The translations under genes were made by a program, and so were the position numbers. A DNA stretch of 64,000 nucleotides from assembly GCF_900119315.1 (NCBI RefSeq), contig NZ_LT827010.1:222001-286000 (forward strand), written 5' to 3'. Below are positions 16,140 to 24,852 of this stretch, in pieces. The notes below the pieces were generated by a model. It was not told the origin of the DNA. It saw only the letters and a list, made by a program, of their open reading frames with translations, and did not search any database. Position 1 is the stretch's first letter; every line of letters starts with the position of its first letter. Origin of the DNA: Actinoplanes sp. SE50/110. Lineage in GTDB: Bacteria; Actinomycetota; Actinomycetes; Mycobacteriales; Micromonosporaceae.

Positions 16140-17555
16140 ATGGCCGAACCGCAACGCCCGTACCGGTGGCGGCGCCTGCCGCTGCGGGTCCGGCTGGTCG
16201 CCGGGTTCGCCATCGCCATGCTGATCGTGCTCACGGGCGCGGGCGGGTTCGTCTATCTGCGCGTGCGCTATGCCCTCGACCTGCGCCTCAACGAGGATCT
16301 CATCGCCCAGGCCGGCCAACTGACCAGCTCGGTGAATTCCGGCGGCCCGCCCGCCGTCACCACCGGCACCGAATACCAGCTGCTGGACGCCGCGAACCAG
16401 GTGGTGGCCGCGAGCACCGGCCTCAACGGCACTTCGCTGCTGAGCAGCGGCCAACTCGCCACCGCCCGCACGACCGCCGTCCGCACCGACCGCGGCCCGC
16501 TGTTTCCCATCCACGCCGACACCCTGCGCCTGTACGCCATCCCCGTGCACCCCGTCAGCGGGTCGGCGACGGTCGCCGTCGTCGCCCTGCGCCGCGACCA
16601 GCGCGATGAAGCCCTGCGCGAACTGATCGGCCAGCTCGCCCTGGCCAACCTCGCGGCCCTCGCTATCGCTTCGATGGTCAGCTACCGGCTCACCCGCGCC
16701 GCGCTCGCCCCCGTCGAGCGTTACCGCACCGAGGCCACCCGCATCGCCGGCGGCGCCACCGGCCTGCGGCTGGCCGTCCCGCAACGCACCGACGACGAGA
16801 TCACCCGCCTGGGAAACACCCTCAACCAGATGCTCGCCGCCCTCGAAACAGCGCTGGATCGCGAACGGCAGTTCGTACACGACGCCAGCCACGAACTACG
16901 CACGCCATTGACGCTGATCAGCACCGAGATCGAGCTGGCCCTGCGCCGCCCGCGCAGCACCGCCGAACTCGAGGAGACCCTGCGCAACGTCGCCGGTGAC
17001 GCCGACCGGCTCCGCGAGCTCGCCGACACACTGCTCACCGTCGGCGTCCAGCCGCCACCCGCGCCGGGCGACACCGTCGACCTCGGCGCACTCGCTGTTG
17101 ACGCTGCGGCCCGCTACCCGAACACCCACGCCGAGCAGCACGCGCCGGCCGTGGCGTTCGGCGACGCCACCCGGCTCCAGCAGGTGGTCACCAACCTGCT
17201 CGACAACGCCACCCGCCACGGCACACCACCGATCACCATCACCACCGGCCGCCACAGCGACGCCGCCTACCTGCGCGTGCACGACCACGGACCGGGTATG
17301 GACCCCGGCTTCCTCGCCCACGCCACGGCCCGCTTCACCCGCGCCGACACCGCCCGCAGCACCCCGGGCACCGGCCTGGGCCTGGCCGTCGTCGAAGCCA
17401 TCATCACCGCCCAGCACGGCGAGCTGCGACTGTGTGCCAACGGCACCCACCACCGCGTCGGCACCCACTTCCCGACCGGCTGCGACCACCCCGACAACGG
17501 CACCACCATCACGGTCCTGTTACCCGCCGCGACCGCATCTGAGCCGGCCCGATGA
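16140..17555 (+). CDS. Sensor histidine kinase
   Basis: A 471-residue membrane kinase. Span 1 (VRLVAGFAIAMLIVLTGAGG) and span 2 (LALANLAALAIASMVSYRLT) flank an extracytoplasmic loop of about 120 residues. A HAMP-like linker and a HisKA domain follow, with H251 in HDASHELRTPL. The ATPase domain shows an N-box (VVTNLLDNATRHG), G1 (DHGPGMD) and G2 (GTGLGLAVVE). It should phosphorylate the regulator encoded 2 bp upstream. The signal is unknown; the adjacent exporter, PAP2 and DedA genes suggest an envelope or lipid-targeting stress. Confidence 0.95.
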   Translation: MAEPQRPYRWRRLPLRVRLVAGFAIAMLIVLTGAGGFVYLRVRYALDLRLNEDLIAQAGQLTSSVNSGGPPAVTTGTEYQLLDAANQVVAASTGLNGTSLLSSGQLATARTTAVRTDRGPLFPIHADTLRLYAIPVHPVSGSATVAVVALRRDQRDEALRELIGQLALANLAALAIASMVSYRLTRAALAPVERYRTEATRIAGGATGLRLAVPQRTDDEITRLGNTLNQMLAALETALDRERQFVHDASHELRTPLTLISTEIELALRRPRSTAELEETLRNVAGDADRLRELADTLLTVGVQPPPAPGDTVDLGALAVDAAARYPNTHAEQHAPAVAFGDATRLQQVVTNLLDNATRHGTPPITITTGRHSDAAYLRVHDHGPGMDPGFLAHATARFTRADTARSTPGTGLGLAVVEAIITAQHGELRLCANGTHHRVGTHFPTGCDHPDNGTTITVLLPAATASEPAR

Positions 17556-17594
17556 TTATTTAGCGCGGCACAGCACCGGCGGACTGCTCCAGTG

Positions 17595-18023
17595 TCAGGC
17601 CAGGCCGGCGCGCTGGGCGATCATCTGCTGAAAGTGCGGGCAGGTGGCGACGTCCCGGTGGCTGCAGGTGAGGGCGCAGTCCAAGAGGGCGAGCGCGGCT
17701 TGCTGGCGGGCGATGCGCTCGGCCAGAGCGTCGCGCTGGTGCTGCAATGCCTGCTGCCGGGTGCCCGGATCGTCGCAGGTGATCATGTGGTGGATGGCGT
17801 CGAGACTCAGGCCGGCGTCCTTGGCGCGCAGGATGACCGCGATGCGGATGAGGTCGGCCCGGTGGTAGCGGCGGTGACCGTCGCGGGTGCGTTCGGGGCT
17901 CAGCAGCCCCATCGACTCCCAGTGCCGCAGCACGTGCGCGGCGACACCGAAGCGCTGCCCGGCCTGCCCGATGCCCAGGACCGGATCATCAGAGGTTGAC
18001 TTGAGGTCGACCTGAGACTCCAC
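17595..18023 (-). CDS. MerR-family regulator
   Basis: A 142-residue regulator. The winged HTH reads LGIGQAGQRFGVAAHVLRHW, then ESMGLLSPERTRDGHRRYHR (residues about 15-55), followed by the dimerisation coiled coil. The C-terminus is Cys/His-rich (LDCALTCSHRDVATCPHFQQ), as in MerR subfamilies that bind metals or ligands through C-terminal cysteines. The GTG start at 18023 is only 9 bp from the divergent methyltransferase start, so at least one of the two mRNAs is probably leaderless. Confidence 0.85.
   Translation of the reverse strand: MESQVDLKSTSDDPVLGIGQAGQRFGVAAHVLRHWESMGLLSPERTRDGHRRYHRADLIRIAVILRAKDAGLSLDAIHHMITCDDPGTRQQALQHQRDALAERIARQQAALALLDCALTCSHRDVATCPHFQQMIAQRAGLA
17997..18018. 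promoter_or_regulatory. Possible MerR operator
   Basis: TTGACT (a -35-like hexamer for the methyltransferase direction) is followed by TTGAGGTCGACCTGAG, centred on a 10-bp perfect palindrome AGGTCGACCT. It lies inside the first codons of the MerR gene and about 15-30 bp upstream of the methyltransferase ATG. A MerR protein acting on a long-spacer promoter would sit in this position. Confidence 0.4.
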
Positions 18024-18032
18024 CCTCGCAGG

Positions 18033-18816
18033 ATGACACATACCACGCAACACGCCACGACCCGTGATGACCCGGCCGCGATGGTGGCCCTGCTCGACGC
18101 TGCCGAGCAACAACCGGACGCGGTCACCTTGCGGCAGCACTCCTACGACCTGCTGCACCTGGAAACAGGTGACACGGTGATCGACGTCGGGGCCGGCACC
18201 GGCCCGGGCCGTGGCCGAGCTGGCTGGCCGGGGTGTCACCGCGATCGGCGTCGACGTGTCCGAGGCCATGGTGGCTCTTGGCCGGAGCCGGTATCCGGGG
18301 GCCGATCTGCGGGTCGGGGCCGCGGAGCAGCTACCCCTGGGCGACGGTAAGGCCGCCGGGTACCGGGCCGACAAGGTGTTCCATGAACTGAGCGACCCGG
18401 CGGCGGCCGTGGCCGAGGCGCGGCGGGTGCTGCGGCCGGGTGGCCGCATCGTGCTGCTTGGCCAGGACTGGGACACGATCGTGATCGACGCTGATGACGG
18501 CTCGCTGACCCGGCGCATCGTGCAGGCCCGCGCCGATGCCGTTCGCTGGCCGCGGGTGGCTCGCGCCTATCGGACGCTGCTGCTCGACGCAGGCTTCGAG
18601 CAGGTGTCTTTGCAGGTGCGCACGGGCGTGTTCACCGGCGGGCTCATGCTGCCCATGCTCACCGGCTTCGCCCATGCTGCGGTCAAGGCCGCGGCGATCA
18701 CGCCCGCGCAGGCCGACACCTGGCTGGCGGAGCAACGTAATCGTGCGGCAGTCGATCGGTTTCTGCTCGCCCTGCCCCTTTTCGTCGGCGCAGCGACCAA
18801 CCCGGACCGCAGGTAA
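18033..18816 (+). pseudogene. SAM-dependent methyltransferase, frameshifted
   Basis: The first frame (from ATG 18033) gives HSYDLLHLETGDTVIDVGAG, the class I SAM-binding motif. After GTG the frame breaks: GGCCCGGGCC (18201-18210) has one C too many. In the next frame the text resumes as AVAELAGRGVTAIGVDVSEA, then MVALGRSRYPGADLRVGAAE and RRVLRPGGRIVLLGQDWD, to a stop at 18816. Joined, it would be about 260 residues, normal for the family. A single-base insertion in a C/G run could be a real mutation or a sequencing error. The substrate is unknown. It is divergent from, and probably controlled by, the MerR regulator. Confidence 0.75.
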
Positions 18817-18933
18817 GTGACCGGCCACTATCTACGCCCCCGTTGAACGCTTGGCTTTCGAAATCCGTACCCTCCTCAGGCAAAGCCATGCGATCCGTCG
18901 ACGCCGCACCGGCAGCAAGGAGAACGGTGGACC

Positions 18934-19473
18934 ATGCCGGTCATCGCGCTGCCGGCGTCGCGTAGGTACGCGGCTGCCGGTGGTGCCATCCGCTCTCCCC
19001 GCGCCAGCGTGGCCGTTTGGCGGCGGGGCCGGGTGGCCGCGGTGTGGCGGCTGCTGCGGCTGCTGCTGATCGCCGGCACCGCCCTCGGCGTCGCGACTTT
19101 GCACACGCTTGGGCACACCGACGTTGGCCTCGACGAACACCGGATGTTCCCGCTCGGCGGCGGGCAAGCGCTAACCACCACCGTCGCAGTTCTTCCCGGT
19201 ATCCAGATCGCCGCTGCCGACGATGACGGCGGCTGCGACGGCGACGGCTGTACGCAGAGCGCGCTGGTCGGCACCAGCCGCGAAGCCTGGCACAGCTGGC
19301 AGGTTTGCCAGGCGATCCTAAGCCCCGTCGCGGTCGCCGTGGCGGTCACCGCCACCCGGCCCACTCCCATCGCCGGGTCCCGCCGGCCAAGTGCGCACCA
19401 ACGCACACCTGTCGGCCAGGCCCGAGCCCCGGTCGGGCTCACGCTCGCGAGCACCGCGGTCTTGCGCACATAA
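18934..19473 (+). CDS. Small membrane protein, HTLGH family (member 1 of 4)
   Basis: A 179-residue protein with spans LLRLLLIAGTALGVATLHTL (about 38-57) and WQVCQAILSPVAVAVAVTAT. Between them is an acidic Cys loop (DDDGGCDGDGC). The signature is an HTLGH motif at the end of span 1, and the protein ends L-ASTAVLRT. The gene at 28418 shares all of these features; those at 22973 and 26145 are more distant relatives. I associate the type with actinobacterial DUF6153/LpqS-like proteins, but only from memory. The Cys/Asp/His loop suggests metal sensing or handling outside the membrane. The start may be at 18934 or slightly downstream. Confidence 0.6.
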   Translation: MPVIALPASRRYAAAGGAIRSPRASVAVWRRGRVAAVWRLLRLLLIAGTALGVATLHTLGHTDVGLDEHRMFPLGGGQALTTTVAVLPGIQIAAADDDGGCDGDGCTQSALVGTSREAWHSWQVCQAILSPVAVAVAVTATRPTPIAGSRRPSAHQRTPVGQARAPVGLTLASTAVLRT

Positions 19474-19665
19474 CAAGCCTGCCGGCTGCCGCCCGCGGCG
19501 GCCCACCAACGCAGCGCACCTTGTGCCATCACCCCCGCGAAGCTGTCCCACGTCGAACAACGGGCCGGACCATCATGCCCGGCACATTGCTGATCAAGAC
19601 CCGCGCTCGACAGAGCCGCGTCCAGTGACACGACGACCTGGCAGCACCCCGAAAGGACCCCCCTT

Positions 19666-20658
19666 TTGCTTGCCACCCGACATGCCGCGGCACTACGCCG
19701 GCGCGGCTGGACCGTCGCCCTGCTCGCCGCGGTCCTCAGTCTCGGCATGACCGCGCCTGCCCGCGCCAACCCCTCGCCGCAACAGATCGAGAAACAGCTC
19801 GACCAGCAGTGGAACCAGCTGGAGCCGACCATCGAGCAGTACAACCAGGTTCACACCCAGCTGCAGACCAGCCGCAGCCAGCAGCAGAAACTCACCAAGC
19901 AGCTGCAGCCGCTGCAAGCCCGGGTCGATGCCGCCATGTCCGGCGTCGGCCAGCTGGCCAGCCGCGCCTACATGCAGGGCGGCGACATAGCTCTGAGCAG
20001 CTTGCTGATCAGCGGGAACCCCGCCGATCTGACCGACAAACTCACCTACCTCGACGTGATGGCCAGCTCCCGGCGCTCGCAAGTCGCTGGCGTCATCACG
20101 CTGCGCGACAAATACGCGAGTGACAAGAAGCAACTCGACACCGTCACCGCCAGCCTGGCCGCACGCGACGCCGACCTGGCGGCGAAGAAGAACACCATCC
20201 AGAAAAAGATCAACGACCTGCAGCAGTTGCGGGTCAAGGCGTACGGGGCCGGCGGCGGCGCCAGCGGCAACCTGCGCACCGGCGCCTGCCCGGCTACCTA
20301 CACCAACGATCCAGGCGGCAAGGCCGCTGCCAAGGCGTGCAGCTTGATCGGCAAGCCCTACATCTGGGCCGACGCCGGCCCCGACGGCTACGACTGCTCC
20401 GGGCTGACCCTGGCCGCGTGGGCCACCGTCGGCGTCAGCCTTCGCCACTACACCAAATGGCAATGGGAAGACACCAAGCCGGTCAGCCGCGCCGACCTCA
20501 AGCCCGGTGACCTGGTCTTCTGGTACAGCGATCTGCACCACATGGGCATGTACGTCGGCAACAACACGGTCGTGCACGCCCCGCACACCGGCGACTTCGT
20601 GCGCATGGCCGGCCTCGACGCCGTCGGCCCCGTCGCCGGGTTCCGACGACCCAGCTGA
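19666..20658 (+). CDS. Secreted NlpC/P60 cell-wall endopeptidase
   Basis: A 330-residue protein. It has a signal peptide (VALLAAVLSLGMTAPARA, ending near residue 34), a coiled-coil region (about 38-190, many QQ/LQ heptads: IEKQLDQQWNQLEPTIEQYN), and a C-terminal NlpC/P60 domain. Catalytic Cys is C244 in DGYDCSGLT, the His is H292 in HHMGMYVG, and the third polar residue is in VVHAPHTG. It should cleave the peptide stem of peptidoglycan, like RipA-type proteins. The TTG start is preceded by GAAAGGA. A perfect terminator hairpin follows the stop. Confidence 0.9.
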   Translation: MLATRHAAALRRRGWTVALLAAVLSLGMTAPARANPSPQQIEKQLDQQWNQLEPTIEQYNQVHTQLQTSRSQQQKLTKQLQPLQARVDAAMSGVGQLASRAYMQGGDIALSSLLISGNPADLTDKLTYLDVMASSRRSQVAGVITLRDKYASDKKQLDTVTASLAARDADLAAKKNTIQKKINDLQQLRVKAYGAGGGASGNLRTGACPATYTNDPGGKAAAKACSLIGKPYIWADAGPDGYDCSGLTLAAWATVGVSLRHYTKWQWEDTKPVSRADLKPGDLVFWYSDLHHMGMYVGNNTVVHAPHTGDFVRMAGLDAVGPVAGFRRPS

Positions 20659-20687
20659 GACCACACCCGAGTAGATCGACGAGCATA

Positions 20688-20727
20688 CTGTGGCCGGCCC
20701 GGTCAACTGCGATCGGGCCGGCCACAG
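20688..20727 (+). terminator. Perfect 14-bp terminator hairpin
   Basis: CTGTGGCCGGCCCG (20688-20701) pairs exactly with CGGGCCGGCCACAG (20714-20727) around a 12-nt loop. It lies 30 bp after the NlpC/P60 stop codon, followed by GCGGGTTCTTC. Confidence 0.8.
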
Positions 20728-20880
20728 CGGGTTCTTCACCACCCGGCCAGTAGCGGATCCCGCGTCACCGCACGTCACCGCTCGGCTGGCAACGAAACAT
20801 GGCTCGGGCTGCTCGACCAGCGCAGGGACAATCGACGTCCCATCTCCCGTGACCGGCCCTCACCAGGAGGAACGACATCC

Positions 20881-21597
20881 GTGCGCCGCAAAAGTCACCG
20901 TCATGCCCGCATAGGGCTCAGCAGCGCCGCCCTCCTGCTGGCCGTAAGCGGATGCTCCTCCCCACCCGACCCAGTCTGGGGCGACGCTGCTCCTAGCACG
21001 GCACCGAGCACCACAGCGTCTGTCAGCCGGGCTACGTCCCCACACCCGACCCCCTCGTCGGTGACCGCAGCCCCGTCCGGCCCATACGTGTTCCCCGTGG
21101 CTGGCACCAATTCGTATGCACACAGCCACCACGACTACCCGGCGAGCGACCTGATGACCGCGTGCGGCAACACGTTCGTCGCCGTGACCAACGGCGTTGT
21201 CATTTTCACCAACACCGTCGATCGGTGGACCGCCAAAGCCAACCTCGGCCCCACTCGAGGCGGCCTGTCGGTGGCGATCGTCGGCGACGACGGCGTGCGC
21301 TACTACGGCTCCCACCTGTCCGCGATCAGCCCAGGGATCAGCCCCGGGACGCGAGTCAAAGCCGGGCAGACACTCGGCAAGACCGGCAAGACGGGAGACA
21401 CGACCGCTTGCCACGTGCACTTCGGTATCTCCCCGCCCTGCGCACGCGGCGCCGACTGGTACACCCAGCGCGGCGCGATCTGGCCCTGGCCATACCTCGA
21501 CTCGTGGCGCACCGGCGGCCAACGGTCAGCGGCCGCCGAGATCAGCACCTGGCAGGCCAAGAACGGCTGCCCGAGCGAGGCTAAGGTCGACCCGTGA
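20881..21597 (+). CDS. M23-family peptidase lipoprotein
   Basis: A 238-residue lipoprotein: lipobox LAVSGC with C25, then a Ser/Thr/Pro-rich linker to about residue 65. The M23 (lysostaphin/LytM) domain follows, with HHDYPASD supplying the H-x-x-x-D metal site and CHVHFG the catalytic H-x-H. TLGKTGKTGDT is the standard strand before it. It acts on peptidoglycan cross-bridges outside the membrane. The GTG start is set by AGGAGG (20865-20870). It lies close to the NlpC/P60 gene but behind that gene's terminator. Confidence 0.9.
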   Translation: MRRKSHRHARIGLSSAALLLAVSGCSSPPDPVWGDAAPSTAPSTTASVSRATSPHPTPSSVTAAPSGPYVFPVAGTNSYAHSHHDYPASDLMTACGNTFVAVTNGVVIFTNTVDRWTAKANLGPTRGGLSVAIVGDDGVRYYGSHLSAISPGISPGTRVKAGQTLGKTGKTGDTTACHVHFGISPPCARGADWYTQRGAIWPWPYLDSWRTGGQRSAAAEISTWQAKNGCPSEAKVDP

Positions 21598-21626
21598 CGG
21601 CGGTCGATCAACTTAGGTTGAGGTAG

Positions 21627-21770
21627 CTGCTGGTTGGCAACCCTCGCGACCTGACCGACAAATGGGCCGGTCTCGACGTGGTGGTCAGCTCGCGGCGGGC
21701 GTAGATCAGCTACGTGATCGCGCTGCGCGACAAGTACGCCGCGAACAAGAAGGAAATCGATACGCCACCG
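21627..21770 (+). pseudogene. Duplicated fragment of the NlpC/P60 coiled-coil region
   Basis: The translation LLVGNPRDLTDKWAGLDVVV, SSRRA, stop, ISYVIALRDKYAANKKEIDT matches LLISGNPADLTDKLTYLDVM and ITLRDKYASDKKQLDT of the gene at 19666. It has no start, contains an in-frame stop, and breaks off after about 48 codons. It is a relic of a second, related peptidase gene or of a partial duplication. Confidence 0.75.
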
Positions 21771-21919
21771 CTGCCGTCCGGCCCGTGACAACCAAGCTCG
21801 GAGGGGGAACAGACGGGTGGCCCCGTGCTCAGGTCACCGTAGATGACGAGGACGTGCCCGACGGTGGACCGGCCGGGCGCGGCGCACGAGTAACCACGCC
21901 CGGCTGATGGCTCTGCGTC

Positions 21920-22636
21920 TTACAGCAGTGCCTGGATGTCTGAACTCAGGCGGTGCATGTCGGACAGCTGCGCGAACCGGCCGGGCCGGTTGTACACGTG
22001 GTGCTGCCAGCGATGCGGTGCAGTGTCGAAGCATCCGGGCGAAGGGCTGGTGCTGTGCACGGCTAGCGCTGCCGTGACGGCGCCCGGTGCCTGCGCGGCG
22101 GTGCCGCTAAGGAGCGGCTGGTATGCCGCGAGCAGTGCAGGATTGTCGCTGGGCTGCACCAACGGCTGGAACTCGGCGGGTATGTCCTGCAGGCGCATGG
22201 TGGCCAGGTATTGCTCACGGTCGACGGGTGTTGGCGAGGCTTGGTCGCCGGCGTCGACGGTGACGACCGCATGGGTGGCATACCGGGTGGCGAACAAGGT
22301 CGCCAGGCCGGTAGACGAGGCATGCCCGACGATGATCGGGGCGCGTCGGATGCCGACGCTGTAGATCAAGTCGGCGAGATCGTCGACCAGGTCGCTGGGC
22401 GCGTAGTGCGCCCGGGTGTCGCTGCTGTTGCCGTGACCGGGCAGGTCGATGGCGATCACCGCCGCGTATGGGCGCAACTCGGCGGCCAGCGGCCACCACA
22501 TGGTCCGGTCGAACAGCACCGCGGGCAGCAGTACCACCGGCCGTCCGTTGCAGCCCCACATGTCGTAGTTCCACCGGCCCTGCAGGCCCCGCCAGAGGTG
22601 GCTGGTCCGGACCGGTGGCAGCGTTTGTTCCCTCAC
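21920..22636 (-). CDS. Alpha/beta-hydrolase
   Basis: A 238-residue hydrolase. The oxyanion region is RPVVLLPAVLFDRTMW, and IAIDLPGHGNSSD is the typical strand-4 motif. The nucleophile elbow reads IIVGHASSTGLA, where the family expects G-x-S-x-G; S-S-T shifts the pattern by one, so the exact nucleophile is uncertain. The C-terminal His is in LSDMHRLSSD. No membrane or signal segments. The substrate is unknown. GTG start. Confidence 0.8.
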   Translation of the reverse strand: MREQTLPPVRTSHLWRGLQGRWNYDMWGCNGRPVVLLPAVLFDRTMWWPLAAELRPYAAVIAIDLPGHGNSSDTRAHYAPSDLVDDLADLIYSVGIRRAPIIVGHASSTGLATLFATRYATHAVVTVDAGDQASPTPVDREQYLATMRLQDIPAEFQPLVQPSDNPALLAAYQPLLSGTAAQAPGAVTAALAVHSTSPSPGCFDTAPHRWQHHVYNRPGRFAQLSDMHRLSSDIQALL

Positions 22637-22972
22637 GGCTGCACCACCGAACCGCGGTGCCGGGCGGCTGTTAGGCCGGTGGCGGAGCTGTCGCTGCGCG
22701 GGGTGTTGTGCGGGTGGGCTGCGGTAGTGGGATCAGTGCGGCCGTGCGACAGGCGTACATACCGGTTTCGCCGGTAGCTGCCTGCCGCGGTGGGGATGAG
22801 GCCGCAGGCGGGCATGGTGGCAGAGGAAGTCATGGTGGGTCGGCTTTCAGCGCGAGGAGTATCAGGACTGCACCACGTACGCGCGGTGCGGCGGCGTCGG
22901 CTGCAAGCGGCAGCCGTGCCGCGATGACCGAGTGAGCTGCCACCAACGGGGGAAGGTGGCTTGGCCGGTGTC
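22637..22972. other. Intergenic region, no gene recognised
   Basis: About 335 bp. A minus-strand stretch (around 22850-22950) reads RVRGAVLILLALKADPP before a stop. It slightly resembles the C-terminal ends of the HTLGH-type proteins but has no start, and it is not called a gene. Confidence 0.3.
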
Positions 22973-23401
22973 CTAAATGCGGCTGACGCCGATATGGGTC
23001 AGTGTCACCGTGCTGTAGTGGCGGGGCCGTGGTGTTGCCGGGCGGGTCTGGCTGGCACCGATGCGTGCCACCGCGACGGGCAGGTGTATTACCGGTGCCG
23101 CGACCGTGATTGTGGCTGGTCGTGTCTGGTCATCGCAGCCGTCAGCGCTGGCGTCTACTCCATGATCATGACCAGGGTGGGTGTGACCGCCTGTCGACGC
23201 CTTGTCAGCGACGGTGGTGACTGCCGCGCGCGTCGCGGCGTGCGGCTGGGTACCGGTGCTTGCGCTGCGGTGTGGCGTATGGGTCGCGACGGTGTCAGCG
23301 CAATGCGCGCCTTGCAAGAGCCCGAGACCGCAGAGAGTCAGCACCACCAGCAGCCAGCGCAGCGGTACCGCTGCAAGACTCGTCGGCCGGAGGTGCGTCA
23401 C
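22973..23401 (-). CDS. Small membrane protein with His/Asp/Cys loop (member 2 of 4)
   Basis: A 142-residue protein. The span PLRWLLVVLTLCGLGLLQGA is followed by H-C-A-D, in the place where its relatives have HTLGH. The loop is rich in possible metal ligands (GGHTHPGHDHGVDASADGCD). A weaker second hydrophobic stretch (TITVAAPVIHLPVAVARI) and an end THIGVSRI follow. Layout and ending resemble the proteins at 18934, 26145 and 28418. GTG start. Function unknown; a metal-binding envelope protein is the best guess. Confidence 0.5.
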   Translation of the reverse strand: MTHLRPTSLAAVPLRWLLVVLTLCGLGLLQGAHCADTVATHTPHRSASTGTQPHAATRAAVTTVADKASTGGHTHPGHDHGVDASADGCDDQTRPATITVAAPVIHLPVAVARIGASQTRPATPRPRHYSTVTLTHIGVSRI

Positions 23402-23553
23402 CGGGCCAGGTTACGACATCGCGGGGGGCACCGGTACCGGCATCGGTGACGCCGAGGCACCCAAGCCGATCCGGGCGCGTAAGCCTGATGAGCGGTGCGT
23501 CGGTCGAGTCAGCGGCAGGCGGGATGCCTGCCGCTGACTCGCTCCGTCGCAGC

Positions 23554-24852
23554 TCAGCGTGAACCATTTCGCGCGGGCATCGGCGGTGCGGCCGAATCGA
23601 GGTCAGGTTCCGGAGCGTGTAACCGCCCGGTCCGGGACAAGGCCCATACCGCTGCCGCGCACGCTGCGCCGAGGCCGGTGAGCGCCAGCCAGGGCAGGGC
23701 AGGAAAGCCGTGGCGGCGGCCGGTGTCCAGGGCGGCGCCGGTGAGCAGGTTCCCGGCGGCGATGCCGAGTCCGGCGATGGTGTTGTACAGGCCGTAGTAG
23801 GTGCCGACCAGGCGTTGCCCGGCCAGGGCGACGATGGTGGCCATCTCGAACGGGTACACGATCATCGTGGCGATCGTCAGCAGCACCGTGCTCAGCAGCA
23901 CCGGTGCCAGCGCCACCGCGACCCCTATCACCCCAGCGCGGCCTGGCCCGGCTCCGGCGGACAGCGTGAGGGGCACGAATGCCGCCGCCATGACCAGCAG
24001 CCCCCGCACGATCGCTTGCTGCGGGCTCCAGCGTGCTTTCGCCCAGGCGGTCACCTTGACCTGCCCGGCCACGGTGAGCAGCCCGGACACGGCGAACAGC
24101 ACGGCCACCCCGGTCTCGTGGCCGGTGATGCGCCGGACCTCAAGGGGCAGGCCGAGGTAGACCTGGAAGTTCAGCACGTAGGAGCCGATCATCGCGCCGC
24201 AGAACAGCAGGAACGGGCCGTTGCCGAACACCTGCCGCCAGTCGGCCAGCATGCTTTGCCGGCTGTGATCGGGTACCGCCCGGCGGGCCGGTAGCGCGCG
24301 GGTTTGGGCGATCAGCAGCAGCAGGAACAGGCCGGCGGCGACCAGGCACACCCACCGGAAGTCGAGGGTGAGCAGGGCGAGGCCGATCAGCGGTCCGGCG
24401 AGGATGCCGGCCTGGTAGAACACGTTGAACACGGCGAACGCGTCGGTTTTGCGGTCGCCCGATTCGGCGGCCAGGTAGGCGCGCACCGCCGGGTTGAACA
24501 GGGCCCCGGCCAGGCCGGTCAGCAGCGACGCGACGATCAGCCCGGGCAGGGTGTCGACGAAGCCGAGCAGCGCGAACCCGACGACGCGCAAGCCGAGTCC
24601 GGCCAGGATGAGCGGCTTGTAGCCGAGCCGGTCGGCGAGGCTGCCGCCGAGCAGGAACATGCCCTGCTGGCTGAGGTTACGCACGCCCAGCACCAGGCCG
24701 ACCGCCCAGCCGGCCAGCGCCAGGTTGCCGGAGAGGTAGCCGGCCAGGTAGGGCATGAGCATGTAGAAGCCGATGTTGATGGTCAGCTGGTTGACCAGCA
24801 GTAGCTGCACCGGCCGGGAGAACGAGCGGGTCGCGGTGATGGTTGCCTTCAT
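23554..24852 (-). CDS. MFS transporter
   Basis: A 432-residue, 12-span major facilitator. The motif-A loop between spans 2 and 3 is seen as [14 protein letters not shown], and [12 protein letters not shown] with the conserved N/P pair follows span 4. The ATG at 24852 overlaps the stop of the PLP-enzyme gene by 4 bp (ATGA), so the pair is translationally coupled. The likely job is export of the product of that enzyme, or of a metabolite built from it. Drug or siderophore export is possible. Confidence 0.88.
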   Translation of the reverse strand: MKATITATRSFSRPVQLLLVNQLTINIGFYMLMPYLAGYLSGNLALAGWAVGLVLGVRNLSQQGMFLLGGSLADRLGYKPLILAGLGLRVVGFALLGFVDTLPGLIVASLLTGLAGALFNPAVRAYLAAESGDRKTDAFAVFNVFYQAGILAGPLIGLALLTLDFRWVCLVAAGLFLLLLIAQTRALPARRAVPDHSRQSMLADWRQVFGNGPFLLFCGAMIGSYVLNFQVYLGLPLEVRRITGHETGVAVLFAVSGLLTVAGQVKVTAWAKARWSPQQAIVRGLLVMAAAFVPLTLSAGAGPGRAGVIGVAVALAPVLLSTVLLTIATMIVYPFEMATIVALAGQRLVGTYYGLYNTIAGLGIAAGNLLTGAALDTGRRHGFPALPWLALTGLGAACAAAVWALSRTGRLHAPEPDLDSAAPPMPARNGSR

